This document shows positions 52,909 to 61,293 of a stretch of 61,293 nt of DNA, in pieces. The stretch lies in contig JAZQIU010000051.1 of assembly GCA_045541255.1 (NCBI GenBank), positions 1-61,293 on the forward strand, written 5' to 3'. The first letter of the stretch is position 1. Each line of letters starts with the position of its first letter. The stretch is from UMGS1124 sp045541255 (lineage in GTDB: Bacteria > Bacillota_I > Bacilli_A > RF39 > UBA660). The position numbers were made by a program, and so were the translations under genes. Below the pieces are notes generated by a model. That model saw only the letters and a list, made by a program, of their open reading frames with translations, was not told the DNA's origin and searched no databases.

Positions 52909-53660
52909 TATTTTTTATCCCTCAAACTTTTTTCTAATGCATCCATTAAGTTAGAAACAGATACCGTCTTTTTACTTCTACTCTTTTTGATTTCCTTGCC
53001 ATCAATCTTTTTCTCTATTGCATCCTTTATTTTATCTTGATACTCATCCTTATATTTTTCAGGAGTAAATTTATCACTCATGGAATCTATAAGCTTTAAT
53101 GCTAAATTCATTTCTTTTTCAGTAAACTTTTCTTCAGGCGTTTCTTCATTCAATTTAATTTCTTCTTCATAAAAAAGTGTAGTCATAATTATATTATCTT
53201 CACCAAATCTTAAAACCACATAATATGATTTACTACCAATTACCGTTTTAGCAATAGCAACTTTACCACATTTCTTTAATGCATTTTTAAATAAACTAAA
53301 TGCTTTATTCTTCTTACCATCAGTCTTTAAATAATAACTTTTCTCATAGTATATTGGATCTATTTCTTTTTCTTTAACAAAACTTATAATCTCTATATTT
53401 TTATCTTCATTACTTTTTAACTTATCAAAATCTTCTTCATCAAAAGTTACATATTTATCATCACTATATTCATACCCCTTTATTAAATCTTTTGATTTAA
53501 CATCTTTCTTACAAATTGGACAATATTTAATATACGAAACTCTATTTAAACATTTCTTATGTAAATAATTAAAACTAGTATCATTATTCTTAATAACTGG
53601 ATTTAACATAACGGGTATATGTACCAAACCAAAAGTTACAGCAGTTTTTAAATTAGCCAT
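52908..53660 (-). CDS. ku: Non-homologous end joining protein Ku
   Basis: About 250 residues with the bacterial Ku core: ANLKTAVTFGLVHIPVML at the start, a CPICKK-type pair, KGYEYSDDKYVTFDEEDFDKL and YYEKSYYL, plus a Lys-rich tail (KKIDGKEIKKSRSKK). The start at 53660 follows GGTGAT; an in-frame ATG at 53690 is rejected. Ku rings hold double-strand breaks for the adjacent ligase. Confidence 0.93.
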   Translation of the reverse strand: MANLKTAVTFGLVHIPVMLNPVIKNNDTSFNYLHKKCLNRVSYIKYCPICKKDVKSKDLIKGYEYSDDKYVTFDEEDFDKLKSNEDKNIEIISFVKEKEIDPIYYEKSYYLKTDGKKNKAFSLFKNALKKCGKVAIAKTVIGSKSYYVVLRFGEDNIIMTTLFYEEEIKLNEETPEEKFTEKEMNLALKLIDSMSDKFTPEKYKDEYQDKIKDAIEKKIDGKEIKKSRSKKTVSVSNLMDALEKSLRDKK

Positions 53661-53691
53661 AATATCACCAATATTATTATGTTTTAACAAA

Positions 53692-53718
53692 CAAAAAAAA
53701 TGTATATTTCAACATTTT
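53692..53718 (-). terminator. Terminator after trmK
   Basis: AAAATGT / ACATTTT arms, 8-nt loop, then T run on the minus strand. Confidence 0.7.
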
Positions 53719-54359
53719 CTTTTTAAAAATCTTATTTCTTCTTTTAATGTATTACGTAAACTTTCATCTGTAATACAATTTAATATTTTAGTTTTTTTAT
53801 CTATTAAACTTTCATAATATAATTCTTTATTAATCATATTATTAGTACCATATTTTAATTCCTCTAAAGAATAATTTTTTATACCTCTAATAAAAACTAT
53901 ATTAATATATATTTTACCATTATCTTCTATAACTGCTTCTTCCTTAATAACAAAACCTAACTTTACTACATCACGTCTTAATTCATAATAATCTCTATTA
54001 GATTGAATTATTAACTTCTTTACATTATATAGATATTTATTATTTAATATTTCTAATATAGTACTAGTACCCATACCAGAAATTATTATAGTATCAACAT
54101 TATCAGTATCTCTTAGTACTTCTAAACCATTACCAACCCTAGCATCGATATAATCTTCAAGATTATATTTTTTTATATTATTTATTCCTTGTTCCAAAGC
54201 ATTACTACTAACATCACTTACTATAATATTATTAACAATTTTTGTTTTTACTAAATAAACGTCTAGTAAAGCATGATCGCAACCAATATCAATTACTTTA
54301 TCATTTGCATCTACATACTTTACTAAAGATTTTAATCTATTACTTATCATATTAATCAT
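53709..54359 (-). CDS. trmK: tRNA (adenine22-N1)-methyltransferase TrmK
   Basis: A 216-residue SAM enzyme: VIDIGCDHALLDVYLVK (SAM loop), IVSDVSSNALEQG and VDTIIISGMGTSTILEIL, then LIIQSNRDYYELRRDVVKLGF. It methylates A22 of tRNA. It overlaps rpoD by 8 bp, the usual rpoD-trmK order in Bacillota. Confidence 0.93.
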   Translation of the reverse strand: MINMISNRLKSLVKYVDANDKVIDIGCDHALLDVYLVKTKIVNNIIVSDVSSNALEQGINNIKKYNLEDYIDARVGNGLEVLRDTDNVDTIIISGMGTSTILEILNNKYLYNVKKLIIQSNRDYYELRRDVVKLGFVIKEEAVIEDNGKIYINIVFIRGIKNYSLEELKYGTNNMINKELYYESLIDKKTKILNCITDESLRNTLKEEIRFLKRKC

Positions 54360-55449
54360 TCATGAAATCTTTTAATTTTTTAGCACGTGATGGATGTCTT
54401 AATTTTCTTAATGCTTTTGCTTCGATTTGTCTTATTCTTTCACGAGTTACATTGAAACGTTTTCCAACTTCTTCTAATGTATAACAAGTTCCATCTATAA
54501 GACCAAAACGTAATTCTAATACTTGTTGTTCTCTAGGTTGTAAAGTAGAAAGAACAGCTTTTATTTCTTCTTTTAAAATTTCATTAGTAGCATATTCTTC
54601 TGGGCTTAAACTACTTTCATCTTTAATGAAATCTCCTAAATGAGAATCATCTTCTTCACCAATTGGAGTTTCTAAACTAACTGGATCTTGACTAATTTTA
54701 ATAACTTCTCTTACTTTTTCTACTGGTATATCCATTCTTGCAGCAATTTCTTCATCACTTGGTTCACGATTTAATTCTAGAGTCATTTGTCTTTGAATTC
54801 TAGACATTTTATTTATAGTTTCAACCATATGAACTGGTACACGGATAGTTCTTGCTTGATCTGCTAAAGCACGAGTAATCGCTTGTCTAATCCACCATGT
54901 AGCATATGTAGAAAATTTATACCCTTTATCATAGTCGAATTTTTCTACTGCTTTCATTAAACCAATATTACCTTCTTGAATTAAGTCTAAGAATAATAAC
55001 CCTCTACCTACATATCTTTTCGCAATAGATACAACTAAACGTAAGTTAGATTCTGCTAATAATGCAGCAGCTTCTTCATCACCGTTAGCAACACGGATTG
55101 AAAGTTCCATTTCTTCTTCACCACTTAAAAGACTTATTTTACCAATTTCTTTTAAATACATTCTAACCGGATCATTAATATTAATATCTTTAGTAATATC
55201 TTCATCACTTAATATTTCAACTTCTTCAGTCTTCTTAGAACTTCCTTCTTTACCTTCATCTTCACTAGCAATAACTTCAATACCATTACTTACTAACTTA
55301 GTATATAAATCATCTAAAGTATCACTATCAACTTCTAAACCTTTTAAAGCATCTGCTAAAGTTTCATAAGTTATATATCCTTTTTCTTTACCTTTTAAAA
55401 TTAATTCATTTTCTCTTTCTTCTATAGTTTTTATTTTATTTACCATCAT
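54352..55449 (-). CDS. rpoD: Primary sigma factor RpoD (SigA)
   Basis: A 365-residue sigma-70: region 1.2 (DPVRMYLKEIG), region 2 (NLRLVVSIAKRYVGRGLLF, KGYKFSTYATWWIRQAI), region 3 and region 4 (LQPREQQVLELRFGL, TLEEVGKRFNVTRERIRQIE). It recognises TTGACA/TATAAT promoters like those seen here. It overlaps dnaG by 4 bp. Confidence 0.98.
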   Translation of the reverse strand: MMVNKIKTIEERENELILKGKEKGYITYETLADALKGLEVDSDTLDDLYTKLVSNGIEVIASEDEGKEGSSKKTEEVEILSDEDITKDININDPVRMYLKEIGKISLLSGEEEMELSIRVANGDEEAAALLAESNLRLVVSIAKRYVGRGLLFLDLIQEGNIGLMKAVEKFDYDKGYKFSTYATWWIRQAITRALADQARTIRVPVHMVETINKMSRIQRQMTLELNREPSDEEIAARMDIPVEKVREVIKISQDPVSLETPIGEEDDSHLGDFIKDESSLSPEEYATNEILKEEIKAVLSTLQPREQQVLELRFGLIDGTCYTLEEVGKRFNVTRERIRQIEAKALRKLRHPSRAKKLKDFMND

Positions 55450-57167
55450 TCTTCACTCCCTCTTTTAATCTTGGTAATTAAATCCATTAACTCTTTCTTT
55501 CTATTGATATCAGTCTCTTTTTTTAATTCAATCTTTAAATTATCTATCTTAGTATCAATTATCCATTTATTTACTATTTCAATATAATTTAAAAATTCTT
55601 CTTCACACATTTCTACATCGTTATTATGATTACTAATAATATCTTTAATAATTTGTTCTTTACCATTATTCGTCTCATAACTAATAAAATCTGCTAAAGA
55701 AATAGTATTATTAAGTATTATATACGCTTGTATATCTTTTTCAATATCAAAATATACTTTATCAGGTATATAATTTAACTTTTTAGTAAAAATTTTAGCA
55801 TACTTTACATTATTCATCATATAATAAAGAATTTCTTCTACAGCTCTTATATTCTGTTTTTGCTTCTTATTAACTTTTTCTATTTTAACAATTTTAGGTT
55901 TTTCAACTTTTATCAATTTAGATAAAAGTATATTTTTATCTATTTTATAATCTTCACTCAATTTATTTATTGTAACTGTTCTTAATATTTCATCATCAGT
56001 TTTATTAAGTTCATTTATTATATTATTTATATAATCTGTCAATTCATCTGCATTATTTAAATTTTTATCTGTCTTTAAATAATTTAATTTAAAATCAAAT
56101 AAACTTATTGCATGATTTAAACTATCTTTATAAGCATCTATACCATATTTTAAAATATATTCATCTGGGTCTTTAGCACCTGTAAGACTTAAAATACTTA
56201 CATCTATATTTTCTTTTCTTAACAAATCTCCGTTTAACAATGCTGCATTAATACCAGCTTTATCACTATCCATATTTAAAATAACTTTAACATTCAAACG
56301 TTTAATTAAATTTATATGTTCTTTAGTTAAAGCAGTTCCCATTGTAGCAACTACATTTTTAACTCCGCTAGCATATATTCTTATTGCATCCATTTGTCCT
56401 TCACATATAATTAATGTTTTAGTTTTTTTAGCATCTAATATTGCTCTATGATAATTGAATAAAGTTTCACCCTTTTTAAATATATAAGTTTCTTTAGTAT
56501 TTATATATTTACTATCAACACTATTATTATATATTCTCCCACTAAATCCAATAGGATTACCATTACTATTATGTATTGGAAACATTATTCTATTTCTAAA
56601 TATGTCATATATTCCATCAATCTTATTAACTAAACCTATATCCAATAACATTTTTTCGTCATAATTTTTCTTAGTTAATAACTTACTTAAGGTATTATCA
56701 CTTAATGAAACTCCAATATCAAACTCATTTATTATATCTTCAGTAATATTTCTAGATTTTAAATATTCTCTTGCTTCATTACCTAAATTACTTTTTAAAT
56801 TATTTTTATAAAACTTAACCGCTAAATCATAAGCTTTATATTCTTTATCGTATTTTCTTACTACATTAATATTTTGAGATAAAGTAATACCAGCAAAATT
56901 AGCAACTTTATTTACTGCTTCAATAAATGTTATATTTTCATAATCTTTAACAAACGAAAATACATTACCACTTGCACCACATACAAAACATGTAAATATT
57001 TGTTTTTCATCACTAACACTCATACTTGGTGTATGGTCATCATGAAAAGGACAAATACCAAAATAGTTTTTACCTTTTTTTTCAAGATTAATACTGCTAC
57101 CTATTACATCGACAATATTAACGCTATTTCTAATTCTATTTAATTCTTCATTAGATAAAACAGCCAT
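55446..57167 (-). CDS. dnaG: DNA primase DnaG
   Basis: A 573-residue primase: zinc ribbon CPFHDDHTPS with FTCFVCGASG, the catalytic TOPRIM domain (IICEGQMDAIRIY, LNMDSDKAG) and a helical C-terminal helicase-binding part. It makes RNA primers at replication forks. It leads dnaG-rpoD-trmK, the classic macromolecular synthesis order without rpsU. Confidence 0.96.
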   Translation of the reverse strand: MAVLSNEELNRIRNSVNIVDVIGSSINLEKKGKNYFGICPFHDDHTPSMSVSDEKQIFTCFVCGASGNVFSFVKDYENITFIEAVNKVANFAGITLSQNINVVRKYDKEYKAYDLAVKFYKNNLKSNLGNEAREYLKSRNITEDIINEFDIGVSLSDNTLSKLLTKKNYDEKMLLDIGLVNKIDGIYDIFRNRIMFPIHNSNGNPIGFSGRIYNNSVDSKYINTKETYIFKKGETLFNYHRAILDAKKTKTLIICEGQMDAIRIYASGVKNVVATMGTALTKEHINLIKRLNVKVILNMDSDKAGINAALLNGDLLRKENIDVSILSLTGAKDPDEYILKYGIDAYKDSLNHAISLFDFKLNYLKTDKNLNNADELTDYINNIINELNKTDDEILRTVTINKLSEDYKIDKNILLSKLIKVEKPKIVKIEKVNKKQKQNIRAVEEILYYMMNNVKYAKIFTKKLNYIPDKVYFDIEKDIQAYIILNNTISLADFISYETNNGKEQIIKDIISNHNNDVEMCEEEFLNYIEIVNKWIIDTKIDNLKIELKKETDINRKKELMDLITKIKRGSEE

Positions 57168-57273
57168 ATTTGTCCCTCCAATATTAAATTATTGTGTCAA
57201 GTACCAAATTTCCTTTTTTTTTCTGCATTTTTTTCAAATTTTATGATTATTTTACCAAAAATCAAGAAAAAAG

Positions 57274-57298
57274 CAATAAAAAAGAGCAAAAATGCTCT
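57274..57298 (-). terminator. Terminator after the DUF2207 gene
   Basis: AGAGCA / TGCTCT with TTTT loop and T run on the minus strand. Confidence 0.8.
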
Positions 57299-57304
57299 AT
57301 TGTT

Positions 57305-59143
57305 TTAGAAGCCACGGCCTCCGCCGCCTCCACCTCCACCAGAGAAGCCACCTCCACCAGAGAATCCTCCACCAGAACCGCTTCCACTTGACGATTGTGA
57401 AGCTGCTATAGTAGAACGCGAAGCAGTATAAACATTAGATATAGCTGAATTCATAGAATGAGCAAAATTATGTCTAAACATATGATTCATCAAAATTACA
57501 TCACCAGCAGTTACATTATCAACACTACTAATTGCTTCAATCTTTATTTTCATAGTTTTTTCTAACTTATCTGCTATTCCAAATACAGTTGCATACACTA
57601 AATACTTTTCCCAAAGAATAATTTCAGGCAACTCTTTTTCATCAAATCTTCCAAAATCTTCTAAGAACTTTTTAAATGCCATCCATTTTTTATACTCTAA
57701 CATTCCACTTCTAGTTTTTTTATTTATCTTAGCTATATAAAATAATGAACCAATTCCAACAAACCATGGTACTAATACAAGTATTTCATTAATTTTTATC
57801 ATCAAAAATGTAGAAACAAAAGTTATTAATAAAATTAATAATACCGGAATACCTTTTTTTCCATCTTCAAAAAAATTATATTTTTCAGCTTCTTTAACTA
57901 CCTCATACTTCCAATTTGAAAAATGATCTAAGAAATCATTCGCAGTACTTTCCTTTTTACCATATTTTTTTATTTCCTTTAATGAAACACTAGTACCATC
58001 ACCTATATTATTTAATAAAAAGTCTAAAACGCTACCTTCTAAATTAGTTAAAGGTTCAATAAAACTTTCAGCCTTAGTTAATATATAATCTTTTTTATCT
58101 TGAGTTTGTTTAACTTTTACACATTTTTTATATATCATATTTAGTATACTAGCAGAATAAGAATCGGTACTAACATCTTTTTTTAATAAATATTCTAAAA
58201 TTTCAGGCCCATAAGTATTTGGAAAATCTCTATAATATTCCATATCAAAATCCACTTTATATTCTTTATCATATTTAAAATAACAATATATTAAAATACT
58301 AATTAATAAACCAAAGAAAATAATTAGTAATACAATACTTCCTATTATAATATTTCTTTCATGTTGTCTTTGTCTATTAGCTTCCTCCGCTAAATAAGTT
58401 TCTTCTTCAATAATATTTTCTAAAACATCTTCATTATTTATTCTATTACTTCCACTAACTAAATTTTTATCAAAAGTCATTCTAACATTTACTACTTCAC
58501 CAGGGTTAACATAATTTATTTCTGCACTTAAATAAGAATTTGTCAAACTATTACCTTTAGAAACAGTACCATATAAAGCTCCATGTGCCCATACTCTTAA
58601 AGTATTATCAATACTAGGCAAATTAACTTTAACACTAACATTCTCTAATAAATCTTCAAAACCACTTGGTATAAAATTATAATAAAGTTCAGCAACATCA
58701 TTATGTACTAAAACACTATTTTCTAATGTATAACATAATACATATCCTTTAGAACCATTTGAATTAGCATTAAACATCTTTATTGAGGGACCATAAGAAC
58801 TATTAGTTATAGTATATTTTAAACTTTCACCACTACTAGCATAATCCACTAAAGAAAATATTTGGCCCTTGCTCATAGTAGAAACATTTAAATCATAAAC
58901 ATTAATATTTCTTATTCCAGTAGGAACATACATTGCATCTCCACTTAAATAATAAATATCCCTTATATACCCATTAAAAGAACCTGTTTGCTTTATATAT
59001 TCACAAACTTCCATATCACCATTATTTTTAATATCTGCTTCAATTTTATATTGAGTTATTTCATAATCAACATCATTTGCCGCAAACACACTTAATGGAA
59101 ATAATAAAAAACAAATTAAAACCCACATTATATTTTTTGTCAT
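57305..59143 (-). CDS. DUF2207 membrane protein with Gly-rich tail
   Basis: A 612-residue protein: signal peptide (residues 1-21, ending VFAAN), a DUF2207 beta domain (about 25-230, with DVDYEITQYKIEADI), a membrane helix near 255-280, a cytoplasmic part, two more membrane helices (about 425-465), and a C-terminal tail of Gly, Ser and Phe (GSGGGFSGGGGFSGGGG). Such proteins are often next to lemA and may act in envelope stress or phage receptor roles; the function is unknown. It follows lemA after a terminator-like hairpin. Confidence 0.85.
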   Translation of the reverse strand: MTKNIMWVLICFLLFPLSVFAANDVDYEITQYKIEADIKNNGDMEVCEYIKQTGSFNGYIRDIYYLSGDAMYVPTGIRNINVYDLNVSTMSKGQIFSLVDYASSGESLKYTITNSSYGPSIKMFNANSNGSKGYVLCYTLENSVLVHNDVAELYYNFIPSGFEDLLENVSVKVNLPSIDNTLRVWAHGALYGTVSKGNSLTNSYLSAEINYVNPGEVVNVRMTFDKNLVSGSNRINNEDVLENIIEEETYLAEEANRQRQHERNIIIGSIVLLIIFFGLLISILIYCYFKYDKEYKVDFDMEYYRDFPNTYGPEILEYLLKKDVSTDSYSASILNMIYKKCVKVKQTQDKKDYILTKAESFIEPLTNLEGSVLDFLLNNIGDGTSVSLKEIKKYGKKESTANDFLDHFSNWKYEVVKEAEKYNFFEDGKKGIPVLLILLITFVSTFLMIKINEILVLVPWFVGIGSLFYIAKINKKTRSGMLEYKKWMAFKKFLEDFGRFDEKELPEIILWEKYLVYATVFGIADKLEKTMKIKIEAISSVDNVTAGDVILMNHMFRHNFAHSMNSAISNVYTASRSTIAASQSSSGSGSGGGFSGGGGFSGGGGGGGGRGF

Positions 59144-59153
59144 AAATTTCTCC

Positions 59154-59176
59154 TTAAAAAAAGGACTATAAAGTCC
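59154..59176 (-). terminator. Hairpin between lemA and DUF2207 gene
   Basis: GGACT / AGTCC with TTAT loop and seven T on the minus strand; it may stop part of the transcripts after lemA. Confidence 0.7.
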
Positions 59177-59178
59177 AA

Positions 59179-59742
59179 TTAAAATTTAACTTTTGGAGCT
59201 TCTTTTTCACTTTCAGCAACTTGAAAGAATTCTCCCTTTTTAAATCCACCAATATTTGCAACAATATTAGAAGGAACACTCTCTACTTTATTATTATAAG
59301 TTAAAACTGAATCATTATAAAATTGTCTAGCCATAGAAATTTTATCTTCTGTATCTTTTAAATCATTTTGTAATGACATAAAATTTGTATTAGCTTTTAA
59401 ATCTGGATATGCTTCACTTAAAGCGAATAACTTATTTAAAGCATTTGTAATTTCTCCAGAAGCTTTCATTTTATCTTCATTAGTAGATGCTGTAACATAG
59501 CTATTTCTAGCTTGAATAACATTTTCTAAAGTATCACTTTCATGTTTAGCATAACCTTTAACAGTTTCAACTAAATTTGGTATTAAATCACTTCTTCTTT
59601 TTAATTGAACATCAATTTGTGAAAATTGATCATCCTTTCTATTTCTTAATGCAATTAATGAGTTATAAGTTTTAAAATACCATAAAACTAATAATACTAT
59701 AATTGCTATAATTACTATTAAAATAATTGTTCCTATATTCAT
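59179..59742 (-). CDS. lemA: LemA family protein
   Basis: A 187-residue protein: N-terminal membrane helix (about 4-22), then long helices with NSLIALRNRKDDQFSQIDVQLKRR, DLIPNLVETVKGYAKHE and SEAYPDLKANTNFMSLQ, the LemA signature. It is anchored with the helices outside or inside, depending on topology, and its role is unknown. Paired with DUF2207 downstream. Confidence 0.93.
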   Translation of the reverse strand: MNIGTIILIVIIAIIVLLVLWYFKTYNSLIALRNRKDDQFSQIDVQLKRRSDLIPNLVETVKGYAKHESDTLENVIQARNSYVTASTNEDKMKASGEITNALNKLFALSEAYPDLKANTNFMSLQNDLKDTEDKISMARQFYNDSVLTYNNKVESVPSNIVANIGGFKKGEFFQVAESEKEAPKVKF

Positions 59743-59803
59743 AAATATCCTCCTTATAATTATATTATATTTTTTATTTTATAATTAATCAAGAAATTTT
59801 TTC

Positions 59804-59828
59804 AAAATAAAAAAAGGTCAAAAGACCT
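59804..59828 (-). terminator. Terminator after tig
   Basis: AGGTC / GACCT with TTTT loop and seven T on the minus strand. Confidence 0.8.
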
Positions 59829-59829
59829 C

Positions 59830-61074
59830 TTAATTATTTTTTAACATATCTAATGCTTTTCTCATCTTAACATCATATTGAACCATATCAGTTCCACCAA
59901 TCATTTTGATGAATTCTTCTTTTTCAATTCCATACATTGCTGATATTCTTTCAACATCTTCTTCTACTTCTTTATCAGTTACTTCAATTTTTTCTTCTTC
60001 TGCAACAGCTTCTAATAGATATCTTTCTTTCACTCTAGATTCTGCTTCAGGTTTCATTTGATTTTCTAAATCTTCCATAGAAGTTTTTGTAAATTCTAAA
60101 TATTGTTCAATAGATAGTCCTTGCATTTTTAATTGTTCACTATATTGATTAATCATTCTATGAATTTCTTCATGAATAATTTCTTCATTAATTTCTACAG
60201 TCATATTTTCTGCTGCTTTCTTTAATACTTCATCTAAGTATTTATTATCGGCATCATGATTTTTATGTTCTAATATATGTTCTTTAATCTTTTCATTTAA
60301 CTCTTCAACTGTTTTAACATCTTCATAACCTAAATCAGCAAAAAAATCTTCATTAATTTCAGGTAACTTTCTCATTTTAATTTCTTTAACAGTTACTGTA
60401 AATGTTACATCTTTATTTTTTAAATCTTCTACATAGTTTTCTGGAAATTTAAGTTCTAAATCTTTAGTTTCTCCAACTTTCATTCCTACTATTCCTTCTT
60501 CAAATCCTGGAATAAATGTATTTGAACCAATTTCTAATGGATAATTTTCTCCACTTCCACCTTCAAGTTCTTTACCATCAACAACACCTTTAAAATCAAT
60601 TACTGCAGTATTGCCACTTTCTACTTCACCGTCTTCTTTAACGATGATTTCAGCATATTTATTTCTTAAAGATTCTAATTCTGCTTCAATTTCTTTTTTA
60701 GAAACTTCAACTTTTTCTTTCTTAATTCCTAGATCTTTATATTTACCTAATTTAACTTCTGGTTTAGAAATAAATTTAAATACTACTGTAATCCCCTCTT
60801 CACTTAATTCAGTAATATCTACTGTTGGTTGAACAACAGGAACTACATCAGCTTCTTTTAAAGCACTTTCATACTTGCTATCTAATACTAAATCAGTTGC
60901 TTCTCTAAATAAAGATTGAATACCAAATTTTTTAGTATATAAATCCCAAGTTACACTTCCCTTTCTAAAGCCATCAACTTTTATATCTTTTTTATTCTTA
61001 TTAAAAGCTTCTTTAAGAAAATTCATCCATTCTTCTTTTTCAACTTTAACTGTAATTTCTTTTACATTTTTCAT
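59830..61074 (-). CDS. tig: Trigger factor
   Basis: A 414-residue ribosome-bound chaperone: N-terminal ribosome-binding domain with the signature region DGFRKGSVTWDLYTKKFG, central FKBP domain (GNTAVIDFKGVVDGKELEGG, GSNTFIPGFEEGIVGMKVGE) and C-terminal helical arms. The start at 61074 follows AAGGAAG; an in-frame GTG at 61095 is rejected. The canonical signature is GFRxGxxP; here Pro is replaced (GSVTW), a mild change. Confidence 0.95.
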   Translation of the reverse strand: MKNVKEITVKVEKEEWMNFLKEAFNKNKKDIKVDGFRKGSVTWDLYTKKFGIQSLFREATDLVLDSKYESALKEADVVPVVQPTVDITELSEEGITVVFKFISKPEVKLGKYKDLGIKKEKVEVSKKEIEAELESLRNKYAEIIVKEDGEVESGNTAVIDFKGVVDGKELEGGSGENYPLEIGSNTFIPGFEEGIVGMKVGETKDLELKFPENYVEDLKNKDVTFTVTVKEIKMRKLPEINEDFFADLGYEDVKTVEELNEKIKEHILEHKNHDADNKYLDEVLKKAAENMTVEINEEIIHEEIHRMINQYSEQLKMQGLSIEQYLEFTKTSMEDLENQMKPEAESRVKERYLLEAVAEEEKIEVTDKEVEEDVERISAMYGIEKEEFIKMIGGTDMVQYDVKMRKALDMLKNN

Positions 61075-61189
61075 ATATTTCTTCCTTTCAATCACTAGTA
61101 TTATATATCAAAAAAAGGTTCATATCAAGAAATTTAAAACTTTTTTATAAATTTTAAAGTTTTATACTAGATATTTTTCAAATATATGT

Positions 61190-61195
61190 TATAAT
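61190..61195 (+). promoter_or_regulatory. -10 element of the tRNA gene
   Basis: TATAAT about 21 bp before the tRNA; the -35 is weak. Confidence 0.5.
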
Positions 61196-61215
61196 TATCT
61201 ACGTAATCAATTTTT

Positions 61216-61291
61216 GGGCTGTTAGCTCAGTTGGTAGAGCAACTGACTCTTAATCAGTGGGTCTAGGGTTCGAATCCCTAACAGCCCACCA
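61216..61291 (+). tRNA. tRNA-Lys (anticodon CTT)
   Basis: Cloverleaf is complete: acceptor GGGCTGT / ACAGCCC, D arm with GCTCAGTTGGTAGAGC, anticodon stem ACTGA / TCAGT with loop CTCTTAA (anticodon at 61249-61251), T arm GGGTTCGAATCCC, and an encoded CCA at 61289-61291. CTT reads AAG lysine codons. Confidence 0.96.
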
Positions 61292-61293
61292 TT

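Noticed and set aside
1..61293. CRISPR array
   Set aside because: No regularly spaced direct repeats and no cas genes were seen.
1..61293. Insertion sequence or prophage
   Set aside because: No transposase, integrase or phage structural gene was recognised; the repeats at 51708-51935 are too short and lack a transposase.

Overview
This window is very AT-rich, codes densely, and carries mostly minus-strand housekeeping genes with Bacillota gene content. It has a MurE with the DNPR motif of meso-diaminopimelate-adding enzymes, FtsEX plus a PcsB-like hydrolase, a mraZ-rsmH-ftsL-pbp start of a division cluster, HrcA/CIRCE heat-shock control, a T-box leader, SufU-type Fe-S assembly and AGGTGAT-type ribosome binding sites. 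Reduced gene versions (short AlaRS, one short SufB/D-like protein, single-domain IMPACT protein, cut-short dcw cluster), three SipW-type (TasA-like) secreted proteins and a DUF6273-like surface protein suggest an uncultured, walled, gut-type Bacilli lineage with a small genome (RF39-like). That placement is inference; no rRNA is present.

Layout. 1-2.0 kb: end of an unknown gene, a membrane protein, a nucleotidyltransferase and a cytidine deaminase-like gene. 2.0-5.3 kb: T-box-LOG-glyQS-NDT-like operon. 5.3-7.5 kb: IMPACT protein, small membrane protein, SDR enzyme, PAP2 phosphatase. 7.5-8.5 kb: probable OLE RNA with its partner gene oapA. 8.6-14.1 kb: thioredoxin-like protein, NlpC/P60 protein, def, then ftsE-ftsX-pcsB-like. 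14.2-17.5 kb: TasA-like protein, hypothetical gene, Flp-like pilin, ruvAB. 17.5-22.7 kb: remnant of a DUF1016 nuclease, a YjcZ-like peptide, an acidic anchored protein, lon, a second TasA-like protein. 22.8-27.2 kb: mraZ-rsmH-ftsL-pbp and a membrane protein. 27.2-30.8 kb: DUF1016 nuclease, a template-repeat-like non-coding locus, and a large SipW-type protein whose C terminus is a variable-repeat-like segment. 30.9-40.8 kb: murE, suf genes, alaS, kinase-like protein, cyclophilin, DraG-like protein, TM2 protein, PUA/ASCH-like protein. 40.9-49.2 kb: whiA-yvcK and hrcA-grpE-dnaK-pepF-dnaJ. 49.3-61.3 kb: mgtE, pta, a candidate type I toxin-antitoxin, ku-ligD, trmK-rpoD-dnaG, lemA-DUF2207, tig and tRNA-Lys.

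Most notable. (1) A pair of sequences at 28349-28450 and 28775-28885 looks like the template and variable repeats of a diversity-generating retroelement. The first is packed with AAC/AAT codons; the second is the coding end of a secreted protein; about 20 of 27 differences fall on template adenines. No reverse transcriptase is in the window, and three codon indels show that this template is not the direct donor of this variable repeat. (2) A 485-nt non-coding transcript unit with a perfect promoter precedes a membrane protein with a DxxxD motif, matching the OLE RNA/OapA arrangement. (3) A short hydrophobic peptide with an occluded ribosome binding site lies opposite a small convergent RNA. 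(4) The glycine operon T-box has an unusually short 5' part.
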